Assembly (NCBI GenBank): GCA_945872365.1
Contig: CAMBZJ010000014.1
Coordinates: forward strand, 1-64,000
Direction: 5' to 3'
DNA from: Klebsiella pneumoniae
GTDB taxonomy: Bacteria; Desulfobacterota; Binatia; UBA12015
DNA length: 64,000 bases
The notes below the pieces were generated by a model. The model was not told where the DNA came from. It saw nothing but the letters and a program-made list of their open reading frames with translations, and did not search any database. Each line of letters opens with the position of its first letter. Position 1 is the stretch's first letter. The translations under genes and the position numbers were made by a program. Below are positions 35,598 to 43,905 of this stretch, in pieces.

Positions 35598-36566
35598 CTA
35601 GCGCAACGTGAGCAGGAAGGTGGTCAACTGCTCCACCTCCGCGTCCAGGAGTTTCATCGCCGGCATGAGCACTCCCGGCTTGATCGCGTGGGGGTCGACG
35701 ATCCATCCGCGCAGCTTCTCGCGGGTGTTCGGAGCGGCGCCTGCGGCGATCGTCTCGCGCGACATGAGATGCGTCAGGTCGGGGCCGAAGGTGCCGTGGG
35801 CACCGGTTCCGCCGAGCGCGTGGCAGTTTACGCAGGAGGTCGATTCGAAGATCGCCCGCCCGGCCGCGACCGCCGGGTCGCGCGCCTCGGGCTGCTTCTG
35901 CGCCGCCACCCAGGCCGCGAAATCTCCGGGCGTATCGACGACCACGCGCAGCAGCATGTTCGCATGCTGGGTGCCGCAGAATTCGGCGCACTGCCCGAGG
36001 AAGGTTCCGGTCTCCGTCGGCTCGACCCAGGTGTGGTTCGACCGGGCGGGGATCACGTCGGTCTTGCCTGCCAATTGCGGCACCCAGAAGCTGTGGACCA
36101 CGTCGGCCGATTCCAGCGTGAGGAAGGTCGGCCGCCGTTCGGCGGCGTCGCTCACCGGAACGTGCATTTCGTTTGCGGTCACGATTCCGAGTTCGGGATA
36201 GCGGATCTCCCACCACCACTGGTGGCCGACGACGGTCGCCTGGAGTGACCCGGGGGGCGGCACCATCGCCTGCACGTCGTAGATCGTGCGCGCGGTCGCG
36301 AGGAAGAGCACGAGCACGATGAGCGCGGGGACGAGCGTCCAGGCTAGCTCGATCTGGTTGCTGCCGTAGATCTGAGGCGGCTCGCGGTCGTCGCCGGGGC
36401 GGGCGCGGAAGCGGACCACGCACCAGAACAGGATTGCCGCAACCGCGAGAAGGATGCCGGCACTGATCCCGATGACCAGCCAGGAGAGATCGCGGATCGC
36501 CTCGGCCGGTGCCGAGACCGGCGAGAAGATCCCCGGGATCGGGTGCAGGGGCGCGCCGGAGTTCAA
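35598..36566 (-). CDS. coxB: Cytochrome c oxidase subunit II with fused cytochrome c (caa3 type)
   Basis: A 322-residue subunit II. Two N-terminal helices lie at about 28-50 and 75-95. The CuA site is complete: His158, Cys193, Cys197, His201 and Met204 in GQCAEFCGTQHANM. A C-terminal cytochrome c domain starts near 230 with CVNCH at 245-249 and a distal Met in GVLMPAMK. The start is TTG at 36566, with GGGGAAGC upstream; the nearest ATG upstream is out of frame, and starting later would remove the first helix. The gene opens the nine-gene respiratory operon. Confidence 0.93.
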   Translation of the reverse strand: MNSGAPLHPIPGIFSPVSAPAEAIRDLSWLVIGISAGILLAVAAILFWCVVRFRARPGDDREPPQIYGSNQIELAWTLVPALIVLVLFLATARTIYDVQAMVPPPGSLQATVVGHQWWWEIRYPELGIVTANEMHVPVSDAAERRPTFLTLESADVVHSFWVPQLAGKTDVIPARSNHTWVEPTETGTFLGQCAEFCGTQHANMLLRVVVDTPGDFAAWVAAQKQPEARDPAVAAGRAIFESTSCVNCHALGGTGAHGTFGPDLTHLMSRETIAAGAAPNTREKLRGWIVDPHAIKPGVLMPAMKLLDAEVEQLTTFLLTLR

Positions 36567-36617
36567 GATGCCTGCTTCCCCATGGGCCCTCCGGCCGTCG
36601 CTCGACGACCGAACTTG

Positions 36618-36647
36618 GGTCTAACCCCGCTCGCGCGGGCAAGTCAA
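36618..36647 (-). promoter_or_regulatory. Putative sigma70-type promoter of the respiratory operon
   Basis: On the minus strand TTGACT (36642-36647) and TAGACC (36618-36623) are spaced by 18 bases, about 45-50 bases upstream of the coxB start. The extended -35 TTGACTTG is shared with a second candidate at 63302-63331. The same 154-bp gap also carries the end of transcription from the upstream PIG-L gene. Confidence 0.5.
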
Positions 36648-36720
36648 AAGGCCACCGGCACCCGGCGTCGTCACGCCTCGCCGTCCGCCGGCGCACCGGT
36701 TCGCGGAGCGCCGGCCGGGC

Positions 36721-37413
36721 TCAGGGCGGTGGCGGGATCTCGGCGAAAGCCTCGACCCAGCGAGCGCCCGGCATGTAGATGGTGCGCGCCGCACCCAGCC
36801 CGCGGACGACCCGGAGGTAGTCGTTGTAGGCGAGCTGGCTCGCGTAGCGGGCGATCGCGCGCTCCTTGCGCTCCCAGACGGCGCTCACGTCGAGCACGTG
36901 CGTCGCGTGCACGGGAACCCACACGTCGTAGGCGAAGCCGCGCGGCCGCCCGGGTCCCCAGGCGGCGAGCACCTCCTCCACGACCCGCCCGAGTGCATGG
37001 TGGTCGGGATGTACGTCGAGGCGCGGCGGGGCGTAGACGATCTCGGCGCGACTGCGCTCGATCGCCGTGCGGACCGCCGCGTGCAATTCGCCGCCGCCAC
37101 GCTCGAGGATCCCGCGCAGGTCGCCGTCGGGGAATTCCCAGAAGACCGGTGGCGATGCGCCCAGGTCGCCGGCCGCCGTGCGGGCCTCGGCGCGGCGGAG
37201 TTCGCGGTAGTCGACGTCGGCGAAGCGCCCCTCGGGGTCGCCGAGTGCGCCGTCGGTCGCGATTGCGATCGACACCGGATCGCCCTGCGCGAGGTGGAGG
37301 GCGATCGCGCCACCGCAGCCGATCGTCTCGTCGTCGGGATGCGGCGCGAGCACCAGAACGCGACCGCCCTCGGGCGTCGCGCGCGGTTCGGGAAGGGGAA
37401 CGGGACCGGGCAT
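36721..37413 (-). CDS. PIG-L/LmbE family N-acetylglucosaminyl-type deacetylase
   Basis: A 230-residue zinc-dependent deacetylase. The metal motif APHPDDETIGCGG lies at residues 23-35 and a second His is in DVHPDHHALG near residue 115. The family removes N-acetyl groups from GlcNAc-linked small molecules or glycans. Gly/Pro-rich N-terminus without signal peptide suggests a cytoplasmic enzyme. ATG at 37413 follows GGATGC 3-8 bases upstream. It lies downstream of a GNAT protein and a YfhO-like membrane protein, so modification of a glycan or sugar intermediate is likely, but the substrate is not defined. Confidence 0.88.
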   Translation of the reverse strand: MPGPVPLPEPRATPEGGRVLVLAPHPDDETIGCGGAIALHLAQGDPVSIAIATDGALGDPEGRFADVDYRELRRAEARTAAGDLGASPPVFWEFPDGDLRGILERGGGELHAAVRTAIERSRAEIVYAPPRLDVHPDHHALGRVVEEVLAAWGPGRPRGFAYDVWVPVHATHVLDVSAVWERKERAIARYASQLAYNDYLRVVRGLGAARTIYMPGARWVEAFAEIPPPP

Positions 37414-37461
37414 GCATCCTCTCTCGTCGGTTCGTTTCGGGGCCGCCCTCGCGCCGGCCGC

Positions 37462-38508
37462 TCAGAAGATGTCGGTGTCGCCCATCGTGTAGTGCCACGC
37501 GCGGCGCACCGCCGCATTCGGACCTCGGGTCTCGCCGTCCTCCCATAGGCTGGTGAGAAACGGGCTCACGCCGGTGGCGAAGCCGCGTCGGGCGAGGATC
37601 TCGCGGTCCGGCGAGGTCGCCGGCAGCCAGGCGCGCAGCACCGGGAGGCCCGACTCGCGGGCGATGGCGCGGGCCCGGTCGAGGAGCGCCCGCCAGGCGG
37701 CGTTGGCCGTCGAAGATGGCGGGACGACCCAGTCGACGACGGCCGCGAGCGAGTCGTGCGGCCAGCCCGGACGCAGCACGAGCAGCCCGAGCGGGCGCCG
37801 CGTCGCGCGGTGGCGTGCGAGCAGCAGTGCGTAATCGACGTCGGGACAGTCGGCGTAGCGCCAGCCGAGGTAGCGCGCGTCTCGCTCGACGGCGACCGGG
37901 TAACGCACGCGCGCACGCGCCCACAGCCCATCGACCTCCGCCGGAAAACGCTCGACCCGCTCGACGGCGACCAGCGCGTCGTGGAGGCGTGCCGCCAACG
38001 AGCGCGACGCATGACACGCACCTCCCGTGCCCGCCTGCGCGGTCGAGGAAAGCGACCAGGTCTCGACCGGGGCGACCGCCTGCATATCGTAGAGACCGCG
38101 CTGGATCCGGTGGATCTCCTCGAGGTTGAAGCCATACCAGGTGGTGCCGGGTGCGGTTGCGACGAAGCGGCGGTGGAACGCGCGCGCCATCGTGGCGTAG
38201 GCGCCGCGGCGGTGCAGCGCCGGATCGACCATGTGGTCGAGAAGCTGCGAGAGCATCGCGTCGCGCCCCTCGATCCGGGCGCGGTTGGGCAGTGCGGCGA
38301 ACTGTCCGGCGATGCGACCGTCGCGGTCGACCGCGACCAGCACCTCGCGGCCGGCCGGGTTGTCGAGGAACTTCCAGCGCCAGTGCTCGACCGAGCGTTC
38401 GACGCCGAACACCCGGCGAAAGAGGTCGAGGATTCCGGTCTCGTCGCCGGGGCGCCATTCGCGCACCGTCACGACGGCCGTATCGTCTCCGTGGGTCGCG
38501 ATGCTCAA
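37462..38508 (-). CDS. GNAT-superfamily acyltransferase
   Basis: A 348-residue protein from the TTG start (365 from an upstream GTG). The N-terminal GNAT domain spans VTVREWRPGDETGILDLFRRVFG to about residue 145. The CoA-binding turn is in LLDHMVDPALHRRGAYATMARAF. A second GNAT-like half follows (ATRRPLGLLVLRPG, AWRALLDRARAIA), and FLTSLWEDG ends it. Related proteins occur with polysaccharide genes, and this one lies between PIG-L deacetylase and YfhO genes. The TTG at 38508 has a GAGGACAGG ribosome site with good spacing, whereas the GTG at 38559 has none; I prefer TTG but either is possible. Acyl donor and acceptor are unknown. Confidence 0.75.
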   Translation of the reverse strand: MSIATHGDDTAVVTVREWRPGDETGILDLFRRVFGVERSVEHWRWKFLDNPAGREVLVAVDRDGRIAGQFAALPNRARIEGRDAMLSQLLDHMVDPALHRRGAYATMARAFHRRFVATAPGTTWYGFNLEEIHRIQRGLYDMQAVAPVETWSLSSTAQAGTGGACHASRSLAARLHDALVAVERVERFPAEVDGLWARARVRYPVAVERDARYLGWRYADCPDVDYALLLARHRATRRPLGLLVLRPGWPHDSLAAVVDWVVPPSSTANAAWRALLDRARAIARESGLPVLRAWLPATSPDREILARRGFATGVSPFLTSLWEDGETRGPNAAVRRAWHYTMGDTDIF

Positions 38509-38569
38509 GGCCTGTCCTCGGCCGCGGCGCTCCGCGACCGGTGGACCGTCGCGCCGCACCCGGTTCGAG

Positions 38570-40798
38570 TCAAGAAGGGCCGGCCGCGGCGGCGTCGGGC
38601 GCCCGAGCCCGCTCCCGATTTCGTCGCGGTCGCCACCACCGGGCCGCGGCGGCGGCGAGCGCGACGCTCGCCCAGCCGAGCGAGAAGGCGACGACCCCCG
38701 TCCGCAGGCCGGGGGCGGCGTAGCGGAATTCCACCCGATGCCGGCCCGGCGGGACGACCACGCCGCGCCCGAGGTGATTCGCGGCGAGCACGGCGGCGGC
38801 CCGTCCGTCGATCGTTGCCGTCCATCCGGGTGCGAAGGGATCGGTCAGGACGACGACCGCCGGGTGCTCGCTGCTCGCCTCGACCACGACGTGCTCGGGG
38901 GCGTCGAGTGCGATCCGTGCAGCACGCATCGTTCCCGGCGGCCCGTCGACCAGTCCGGCCCGCTCGGGGCCGCTCGCCTCGCCGACGAGGACGACCTCGT
39001 CGCGCGCCGGGAAATCCAGGGTGCGCACGACCTCGAGCGCTGCGTCGTCGTCAGCCACGAAGCGCGCCCGCTCGACCAGGTACGCGCGCGGGAAGGCTCC
39101 CGGATTGCTCCAGAGAGTCCACCGTCCCCGGGTCCCGAGCGCACGGAAGGGCGGCTCGCGCACCGGCATGGAGGCCGTCGCGCGCAGCAGGAGCGTGCGG
39201 ACCGACGCCATGTCGAGCATCCCGGGTTGTGCGATCGGCTGGGTCATCGGGATCGATCCGGCGAACATGTCCGGGTCCTCGGGTTTCGGTGTCGGCTCGC
39301 CGACGAGTCCGTGGAGGTAGCCCGCGAGCCGACGCGAGGAGAGCGGATTGTAGTCCTGCAGGGCCCGGACGCCGTTCATGCCCGCTTGTTTCACGGCGAT
39401 GCCGTCTTCGGAACCGCTGCCCGTGAGCAGCGTCCGGCCGCCGGCGCTCTGCCGGGCGACGATCGAGAAGAGTCGCGGCGGCCCCGCGAGGCGATTGCGG
39501 GGCATCGTCCACGGCAGGGCCGAGGAGAGCCGCACGGGTCCGAGCAGGCTCGCGGCGATCGCGGCTGCGCCGACGAGCGCGAGGCCGCGCTCGACCGGGC
39601 CCCCGCGCGCGAGCCGGTCGGCCCCGAGGGCCGTCGCGATCGCCGCGAAGAAGCCAACCAGGAAAACGAGCCGCTCCGGCTGTCGGAAACTCGAGAACCC
39701 GGGCAGCACGTGGAAGAGCGCGTAGGCGGGAAAGCCCCGCCCGAGGCACATCGCCATCGTCGTCGCGGTCGCGACGAGGAGGACCGTGCCGAACCATCCC
39801 GTCGACAGGCAGCCGACGAGTCCGAGCAGCACGACGGGCAGCGATACGATGATCGGCGAGGCCGACCCCCAGGGCGGGAACATCGCGGCGAGGATGTAGT
39901 CGGGCAGCGGCCAGAGGTCGAGTTGGTCGTCGGTCAGCGGAATCCCGCTGCGCACGCTCTGCGCCCTCCAGGCGAGCGTGGGCAGCGCCTGCGGTGCCGC
40001 CGTGGCGGCGGCGAGGAGGCCGGCGAGGGCGAGTCGCAGGAGGCCGTCGGGTCGGAGCAGGCAGCCGCGACGTGATGGATCGGCGAGGAGCGCGAGGTAG
40101 AGCACGGCCAATCCGTAGACCGCGTAGAGCGCGTGCTGGTAGCAGCCGGCGAGCACCACCAGGCCGACGGAAGCCCCGAGCGCGATCGACCATCGCCACG
40201 CCCCGGTCTCGGCCATCCGGACGAGCGCCAGTCCCGCGACGGGGAGCCAGGCGCCGCCCTCGAGGAACGACGACCAGTAGACCTGGGGCAGGGCGTAGAT
40301 GCCCATGTAAACGATGCCGGCCAGAAGCGAAGCCGCACGGCCGACGCGCAGCGCCCGGGCCAGCGCGAACGTCGCGACGAAGGAGGCGAGCAGGTGTGCG
40401 ACGGTGGACACGTGCATCGCGGTCGCGGGCTCGAGCGCGATCAGCAGCAGGCGCGCCGGATAGAGCGTGCCCGGGAGGAGCGTCGCGAGAAAGGGCTGGC
40501 CCTGCCAGGGATTCCAGAGCGCGAGTTGCCCGGCGCGCATGCGCGTCGCGAGGTACGCGTAGTCGGGAAGGAACTGGAACGGCAGGTCGCTGCCGGCGAA
40601 GTCGACGACGTCATGGACGCGCCCGTTCACGCCGAGGAACCAGTAGAGGAGCAGCGCCAGCGCGGCGCCGGCGAGGCAGAGGACGTCGCGCCCGGACTCC
40701 GAGAGGCCGGAGGCCGCCCCGACGGCGGCCCGGTCGGTGCGCTCGCGCCGATCGCCCCCGCCGTGGGAGCCGACCGCGGGTTGGTCCTCGCCGTCCAC
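38570..40798 (-). CDS. YfhO-family polytopic membrane protein (glycosyltransferase-like)
   Basis: A 742-residue membrane protein with about 12 helices and a large C-terminal soluble portion from residue 470. The first loop holds DVVDFAGSDLPFQFLPDYAYLATRMRAGQLALWNPW, the acidic motif of YfhO-like GT-C proteins that glycosylate lipoteichoic acid or other surface polymers. QPERLVFLVGFFAAIA and the periplasmic FAPGWTATIDG segment near the end are also typical. Start is GTG at 40798. It heads a three-gene minus-strand group with the GNAT and PIG-L genes and is divergent from the acyl-CoA dehydrogenase. Acceptor is unknown. Confidence 0.82.
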   Translation of the reverse strand: MDGEDQPAVGSHGGGDRRERTDRAAVGAASGLSESGRDVLCLAGAALALLLYWFLGVNGRVHDVVDFAGSDLPFQFLPDYAYLATRMRAGQLALWNPWQGQPFLATLLPGTLYPARLLLIALEPATAMHVSTVAHLLASFVATFALARALRVGRAASLLAGIVYMGIYALPQVYWSSFLEGGAWLPVAGLALVRMAETGAWRWSIALGASVGLVVLAGCYQHALYAVYGLAVLYLALLADPSRRGCLLRPDGLLRLALAGLLAAATAAPQALPTLAWRAQSVRSGIPLTDDQLDLWPLPDYILAAMFPPWGSASPIIVSLPVVLLGLVGCLSTGWFGTVLLVATATTMAMCLGRGFPAYALFHVLPGFSSFRQPERLVFLVGFFAAIATALGADRLARGGPVERGLALVGAAAIAASLLGPVRLSSALPWTMPRNRLAGPPRLFSIVARQSAGGRTLLTGSGSEDGIAVKQAGMNGVRALQDYNPLSSRRLAGYLHGLVGEPTPKPEDPDMFAGSIPMTQPIAQPGMLDMASVRTLLLRATASMPVREPPFRALGTRGRWTLWSNPGAFPRAYLVERARFVADDDAALEVVRTLDFPARDEVVLVGEASGPERAGLVDGPPGTMRAARIALDAPEHVVVEASSEHPAVVVLTDPFAPGWTATIDGRAAAVLAANHLGRGVVVPPGRHRVEFRYAAPGLRTGVVAFSLGWASVALAAAAARWWRPRRNRERARAPDAAAAGPS

Positions 40799-40914
40799 CT
40801 GACGCCAGAAGACCGCTTTCGCGCGGGGAGGTCAACGTGTGCCCTCGATGGATCCAGCGGCTGTCCGGTCGACCGTTTGCGACGCGCGCGGTGCCGCGGA
40901 TAGGAATCGCGCCG

Positions 40915-42093
40915 ATGGATCTCGCCTTCTCCACCCCCGCGGAAGAATTCCGCACCGAGTTGCGCGGCTGGCTCGCCGAACACGCGCCGCGCGGCTACGG
41001 CACCGACGAATTCCCGGACTTCGCGACGCTCGAGGAGGAGTTCGCCTTCCTGCGCGACTGGCAACGCGAACTCGCGTCGGGGCGCTGGGTGGGCGTGCAC
41101 TGGCCCGAGCAGTACGGAGGGCGCGGCGCCGGTCCGGAGGAGAATTACGTCTTCCAAGAGGAGATGGCGCTGGCGCGTGCGCCGGAGGTGATCAACCGGA
41201 TCGGCGTCAACCTGGTCGGCCCGTCGCTCATGCGGCACGGCACCGGGGAGCAGAAGCGCCGTTGGCTCGCCCGCATCCTGACCGGCCAGGACATCTGGTG
41301 CCAGTTGTTCTCGGAGCCGGGGGCGGGCTCCGACCTGACGGCGCTGCGCACGCGGGCCGTGCTCGACGGCGATCACTGGGTGGTCACTGGGCAGAAGGTC
41401 TGGACGAGTTGGGCGCAGTTCGCCGACTGGGGCATCCTGATCGCGCGCACCGACCCCGGTCGCCCCGGCGCGCGCGGTATCTCTTACATGGTCGTCGACA
41501 TGCATGCGCCCGGCGTGAGCGTGCGCCCGCTGCGCCAGATGACCGGCACCTCCGAGTTCAACGAGGTCTTCCTGGAGGATGTCCGCGTGCCGCGCGACCA
41601 GTTGGTCGGCGAGGTGAACCGCGGCTGGGAGATTGCGCAGACGACGCTCGCCCACGAGCGCGGCACCTCGCCGCGGCAACTCGTGATCCACCGCATGCTG
41701 CTCGACGACCTGCGACGGCTCGCGCGCTCCGTTGCACCCGGCGACCCGGCTTGCGCCGACCTGCGCCAGCGCGTCGCGCAGGCTGCGATCGAGGTGGAGG
41801 TCGCGAAGCTCAACAACTGGCGCACGCTCACGCGGCTCGCGCGCGGCGAGCCGCTCGGCCCGGAGAGTTCCTTCGTGAAGCTCTACTGGAGCGAGATGAG
41901 CCAGCGCATGCACGACACGGTCATGCAGGCCATGGGCCAGGCCGCCATCCTCGACGGCGGACCCCGCTCGGTCGGTCGCGGCCGCCTGATGCGGTCCTGG
42001 CTCTACTACCGGGCCGCCTCGATCTTCGCGGGAACGAGCGAGGTGCAGCGCAATATCATCGCGCAGCGCGTCCTGGGCCTGCCCCGTGGCTGA
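40915..42093 (+). CDS. Acyl-CoA dehydrogenase
   Basis: A 392-residue FAD enzyme covering the full three-domain fold. The middle strand domain has WCQLFSEPGAGSDLTALRTRA, and VTGQKVWTSWAQFADWGILIART is the classic consensus. The C-terminal domain ends in FAGTSEVQRNIIAQRVLGLPRG, which recruits the FAD. The sequence is of the kind found in steroid and branched-chain degradation operons rather than short-chain beta-oxidation; the exact substrate is unknown. ATG at 40915 has an AGGAA site. It overlaps the CoA-transferase gene by 8 bp, so the pair is co-expressed. Confidence 0.9.
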   Translation: MDLAFSTPAEEFRTELRGWLAEHAPRGYGTDEFPDFATLEEEFAFLRDWQRELASGRWVGVHWPEQYGGRGAGPEENYVFQEEMALARAPEVINRIGVNLVGPSLMRHGTGEQKRRWLARILTGQDIWCQLFSEPGAGSDLTALRTRAVLDGDHWVVTGQKVWTSWAQFADWGILIARTDPGRPGARGISYMVVDMHAPGVSVRPLRQMTGTSEFNEVFLEDVRVPRDQLVGEVNRGWEIAQTTLAHERGTSPRQLVIHRMLLDDLRRLARSVAPGDPACADLRQRVAQAAIEVEVAKLNNWRTLTRLARGEPLGPESSFVKLYWSEMSQRMHDTVMQAMGQAAILDGGPRSVGRGRLMRSWLYYRAASIFAGTSEVQRNIIAQRVLGLPRG

Positions 42094-43402
42094 ACGCGAC
42101 GCCGGCACCGGCGGGGCGTCGGCCGCCACCCCGGTGGCGGGGCCGGGTGCCGGGACGGCGCCGTCCGGCGGCCCGCTCGTCGGGCTGCGCATCCTCGATC
42201 TCGGCACGCGCATCGGCGCACCCTTCGCCGCGACGCTGCTCGCCGACTTCGGCGCCGAGGTGATCAAGCTCGAGCAGCCGGGCGTCGGCGACTTCATGCG
42301 CAACATCGGCCCCTTCGAGGACGGCTACTCGCTGTGGTGGGCGGTCGAGGGGCGCAACAAGAAGTCGGTGACCTGCGACCTGCGCAAGCCCGAGGGCCGG
42401 GATTTGCTGAAGCGACTGGTCGTCCACGCCGACGCGCTGGTCGAGAACTTCCAGCCGGGCACGCTCGAGGACTGGGGCATCGGCCCCGAGGTGCTGCGCA
42501 CGATCAACCCGCGGCTCGTCGTCTCGCGGGTGAGCGTCTACGGGCAGACCGGGCCCTACCGGTCGCGTCCGGGCCTCGATCGGAACGGTATCGCGATGGG
42601 CGGGTTGCTGCACGTGACCGGCTACAAGGACCGTCCACCGGTCCGCCCCGGCATCATCGTGTCCGACTACCTGACGGCGACCTTCAACGCGCTCTCGCTC
42701 ATGATGGCGCTCTGGGAGCGCGACCGCACCGCCGGCAGCGGGGTCGCCGCGCCCGCGCCGGCCCCGCCGGCGCAGGGCCGCCCCGGGCAGGAGATCGACC
42801 TCGCTCTCTACGGCTCGATCCTGCGCATCATGGAGCACACGGTCGCCGCCTTCGACCGGGTCGGCACCGTACGCGGTCGCGAGGGCAACCGACTCGCAAA
42901 CTCGGCGCCGCTCGACAACTGGGAGACCCGCGACGGCCAGTTCGTCGCGATCGTCGCGGCGGGCGACGGGCTCTTCCCGCGGCTCGCACGGCTCCTCGGT
43001 CGCGAGGAGCTCGCGTCCGACGAGCGCTTCGCGACGCTCGCCGCCCGCGTCGCGCATGCCGACGAGATCAACGGCATCGTCGCCGACTGGTGCCGCGCCC
43101 GCGACGCGGCGGAAATCGAGCGCCTGTGCCTCACCGCCGACGTCCCCTTCGCGCGCACCTACACCGTCGCCGACATCTGCGCCGACCCGCAGGTCGCGGC
43201 GCGCGGCGATCTCGCGACGGTGGACGACCCGGTCATCGGACCCGTCCGCATGCAGGGAGTCTACCCGCGGATGTCGCGGACGCCCGGCTCGATCCGCAGC
43301 GGCGCCCCGCGCCTAGGCGAGCACAACGACGAGGTCTATCGCGGCCTGCTCGGGCTCGACGACGCGCACCTGGAGCGCCTGCGCGCGGCACGCGCGATCT
43401 GA
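42086..43402 (+). CDS. CaiB/BaiF family class III CoA-transferase
   Basis: A 438-residue family III CoA-transferase. The N-terminal Rossmann part follows a 30-residue Gly/Ala/Pro-rich extension and starts GLRILDLGTRIGAPFAATLLADFGAEVIKLE. The NKKSVTCDLRKPEG motif and the catalytic-type Asp in PGIIVSDYLTATF are present. CoA is moved from an acyl-CoA to a free acid through an aspartyl-CoA thioester. GTG at 42086 overlaps the stop of the acyl-CoA dehydrogenase by 8 bp. An Ala/Pro insertion near 215-230 is unusual but in a loop. Confidence 0.9.
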   Translation: MAERDAGTGGASAATPVAGPGAGTAPSGGPLVGLRILDLGTRIGAPFAATLLADFGAEVIKLEQPGVGDFMRNIGPFEDGYSLWWAVEGRNKKSVTCDLRKPEGRDLLKRLVVHADALVENFQPGTLEDWGIGPEVLRTINPRLVVSRVSVYGQTGPYRSRPGLDRNGIAMGGLLHVTGYKDRPPVRPGIIVSDYLTATFNALSLMMALWERDRTAGSGVAAPAPAPPAQGRPGQEIDLALYGSILRIMEHTVAAFDRVGTVRGREGNRLANSAPLDNWETRDGQFVAIVAAGDGLFPRLARLLGREELASDERFATLAARVAHADEINGIVADWCRARDAAEIERLCLTADVPFARTYTVADICADPQVAARGDLATVDDPVIGPVRMQGVYPRMSRTPGSIRSGAPRLGEHNDEVYRGLLGLDDAHLERLRAARAI

Positions 43403-43430
43403 GCCGCTCGCCGCCCCGCGCGGGATGCCC

Positions 43431-43799
43431 TCACGCCATCTGCGCGGTGAACTGCTGCATGTCCCAGTAGTCGCGCCACGCGGCGATGCGGCCGTCGGGT
43501 GCCAGGTCGAACGCTCCCATGACCGGCAGTACGATCCGTTTGTCTCCGATCGTCAGTGTGTCCATCCGCTCGGTGAGGACCGTGCGCCCGGTCGTCGCAA
43601 TCGCCAGGATCTCGAAGCGGGTCTCCGCGCCCGGCGAGAGGAAGCCCTCCAGCGTCGCGCGGATCGCCTCACGGCCGACGACCGGGGCCATCGGTATGTT
43701 GTGATAGACGGCGTCGTCGGTGAAGCGCGCGAGCAGGGGTTCGACCTCGCCGCCTTCGACCGCCTTGCAGAAATCGCGCACGGACTGCTCGGGTGTCAT
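43431..43799 (-). CDS. Limonene-1,2-epoxide hydrolase-like enzyme
   Basis: A 122-residue single-domain protein of the SnoaL-like fold and LEH family. All five residues known from the Rhodococcus enzyme are in the right spacing: Tyr32 and Asn34 (VYHNIPM), Arg78 and Asp80 (TERMDTL), and Asp110 in AAWRDYWD. The family opens epoxides by direct water attack. The ATG at 43799 follows a purine-poor leader and the gene converges on the CoA-transferase at 42086. It sits 107 bp from the divergent old-yellow-enzyme gene; the two could share a degradation pathway for cyclic terpenoids or similar epoxides. The real substrate is not known. Confidence 0.82.
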   Translation of the reverse strand: MTPEQSVRDFCKAVEGGEVEPLLARFTDDAVYHNIPMAPVVGREAIRATLEGFLSPGAETRFEILAIATTGRTVLTERMDTLTIGDKRIVLPVMGAFDLAPDGRIAAWRDYWDMQQFTAQMA

Positions 43800-43905
43800 G
43801 CGGCCGACGATAGCGACGGCGCCGGCGCGGGGAAAGCGGGCCCCGCCGCGGCGCGAAGTGCGGCGAGCCGTTGCTTTCGGGCCGGCGACGGGCGACGGAT
43901 GTGCC

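Noticed and set aside
33857..35611. 584-codon plus-strand open frame opposite ctaD
   Set aside because: Antisense of a conserved oxidase gene; highly charged Glu/Arg/His composition.
39994..40914. Long N-terminal extension of the acyl-CoA dehydrogenase frame
   Set aside because: It is antisense to the YfhO-like gene and Arg-rich; the enzyme begins at the ATG at 40915 with its own ribosome site.
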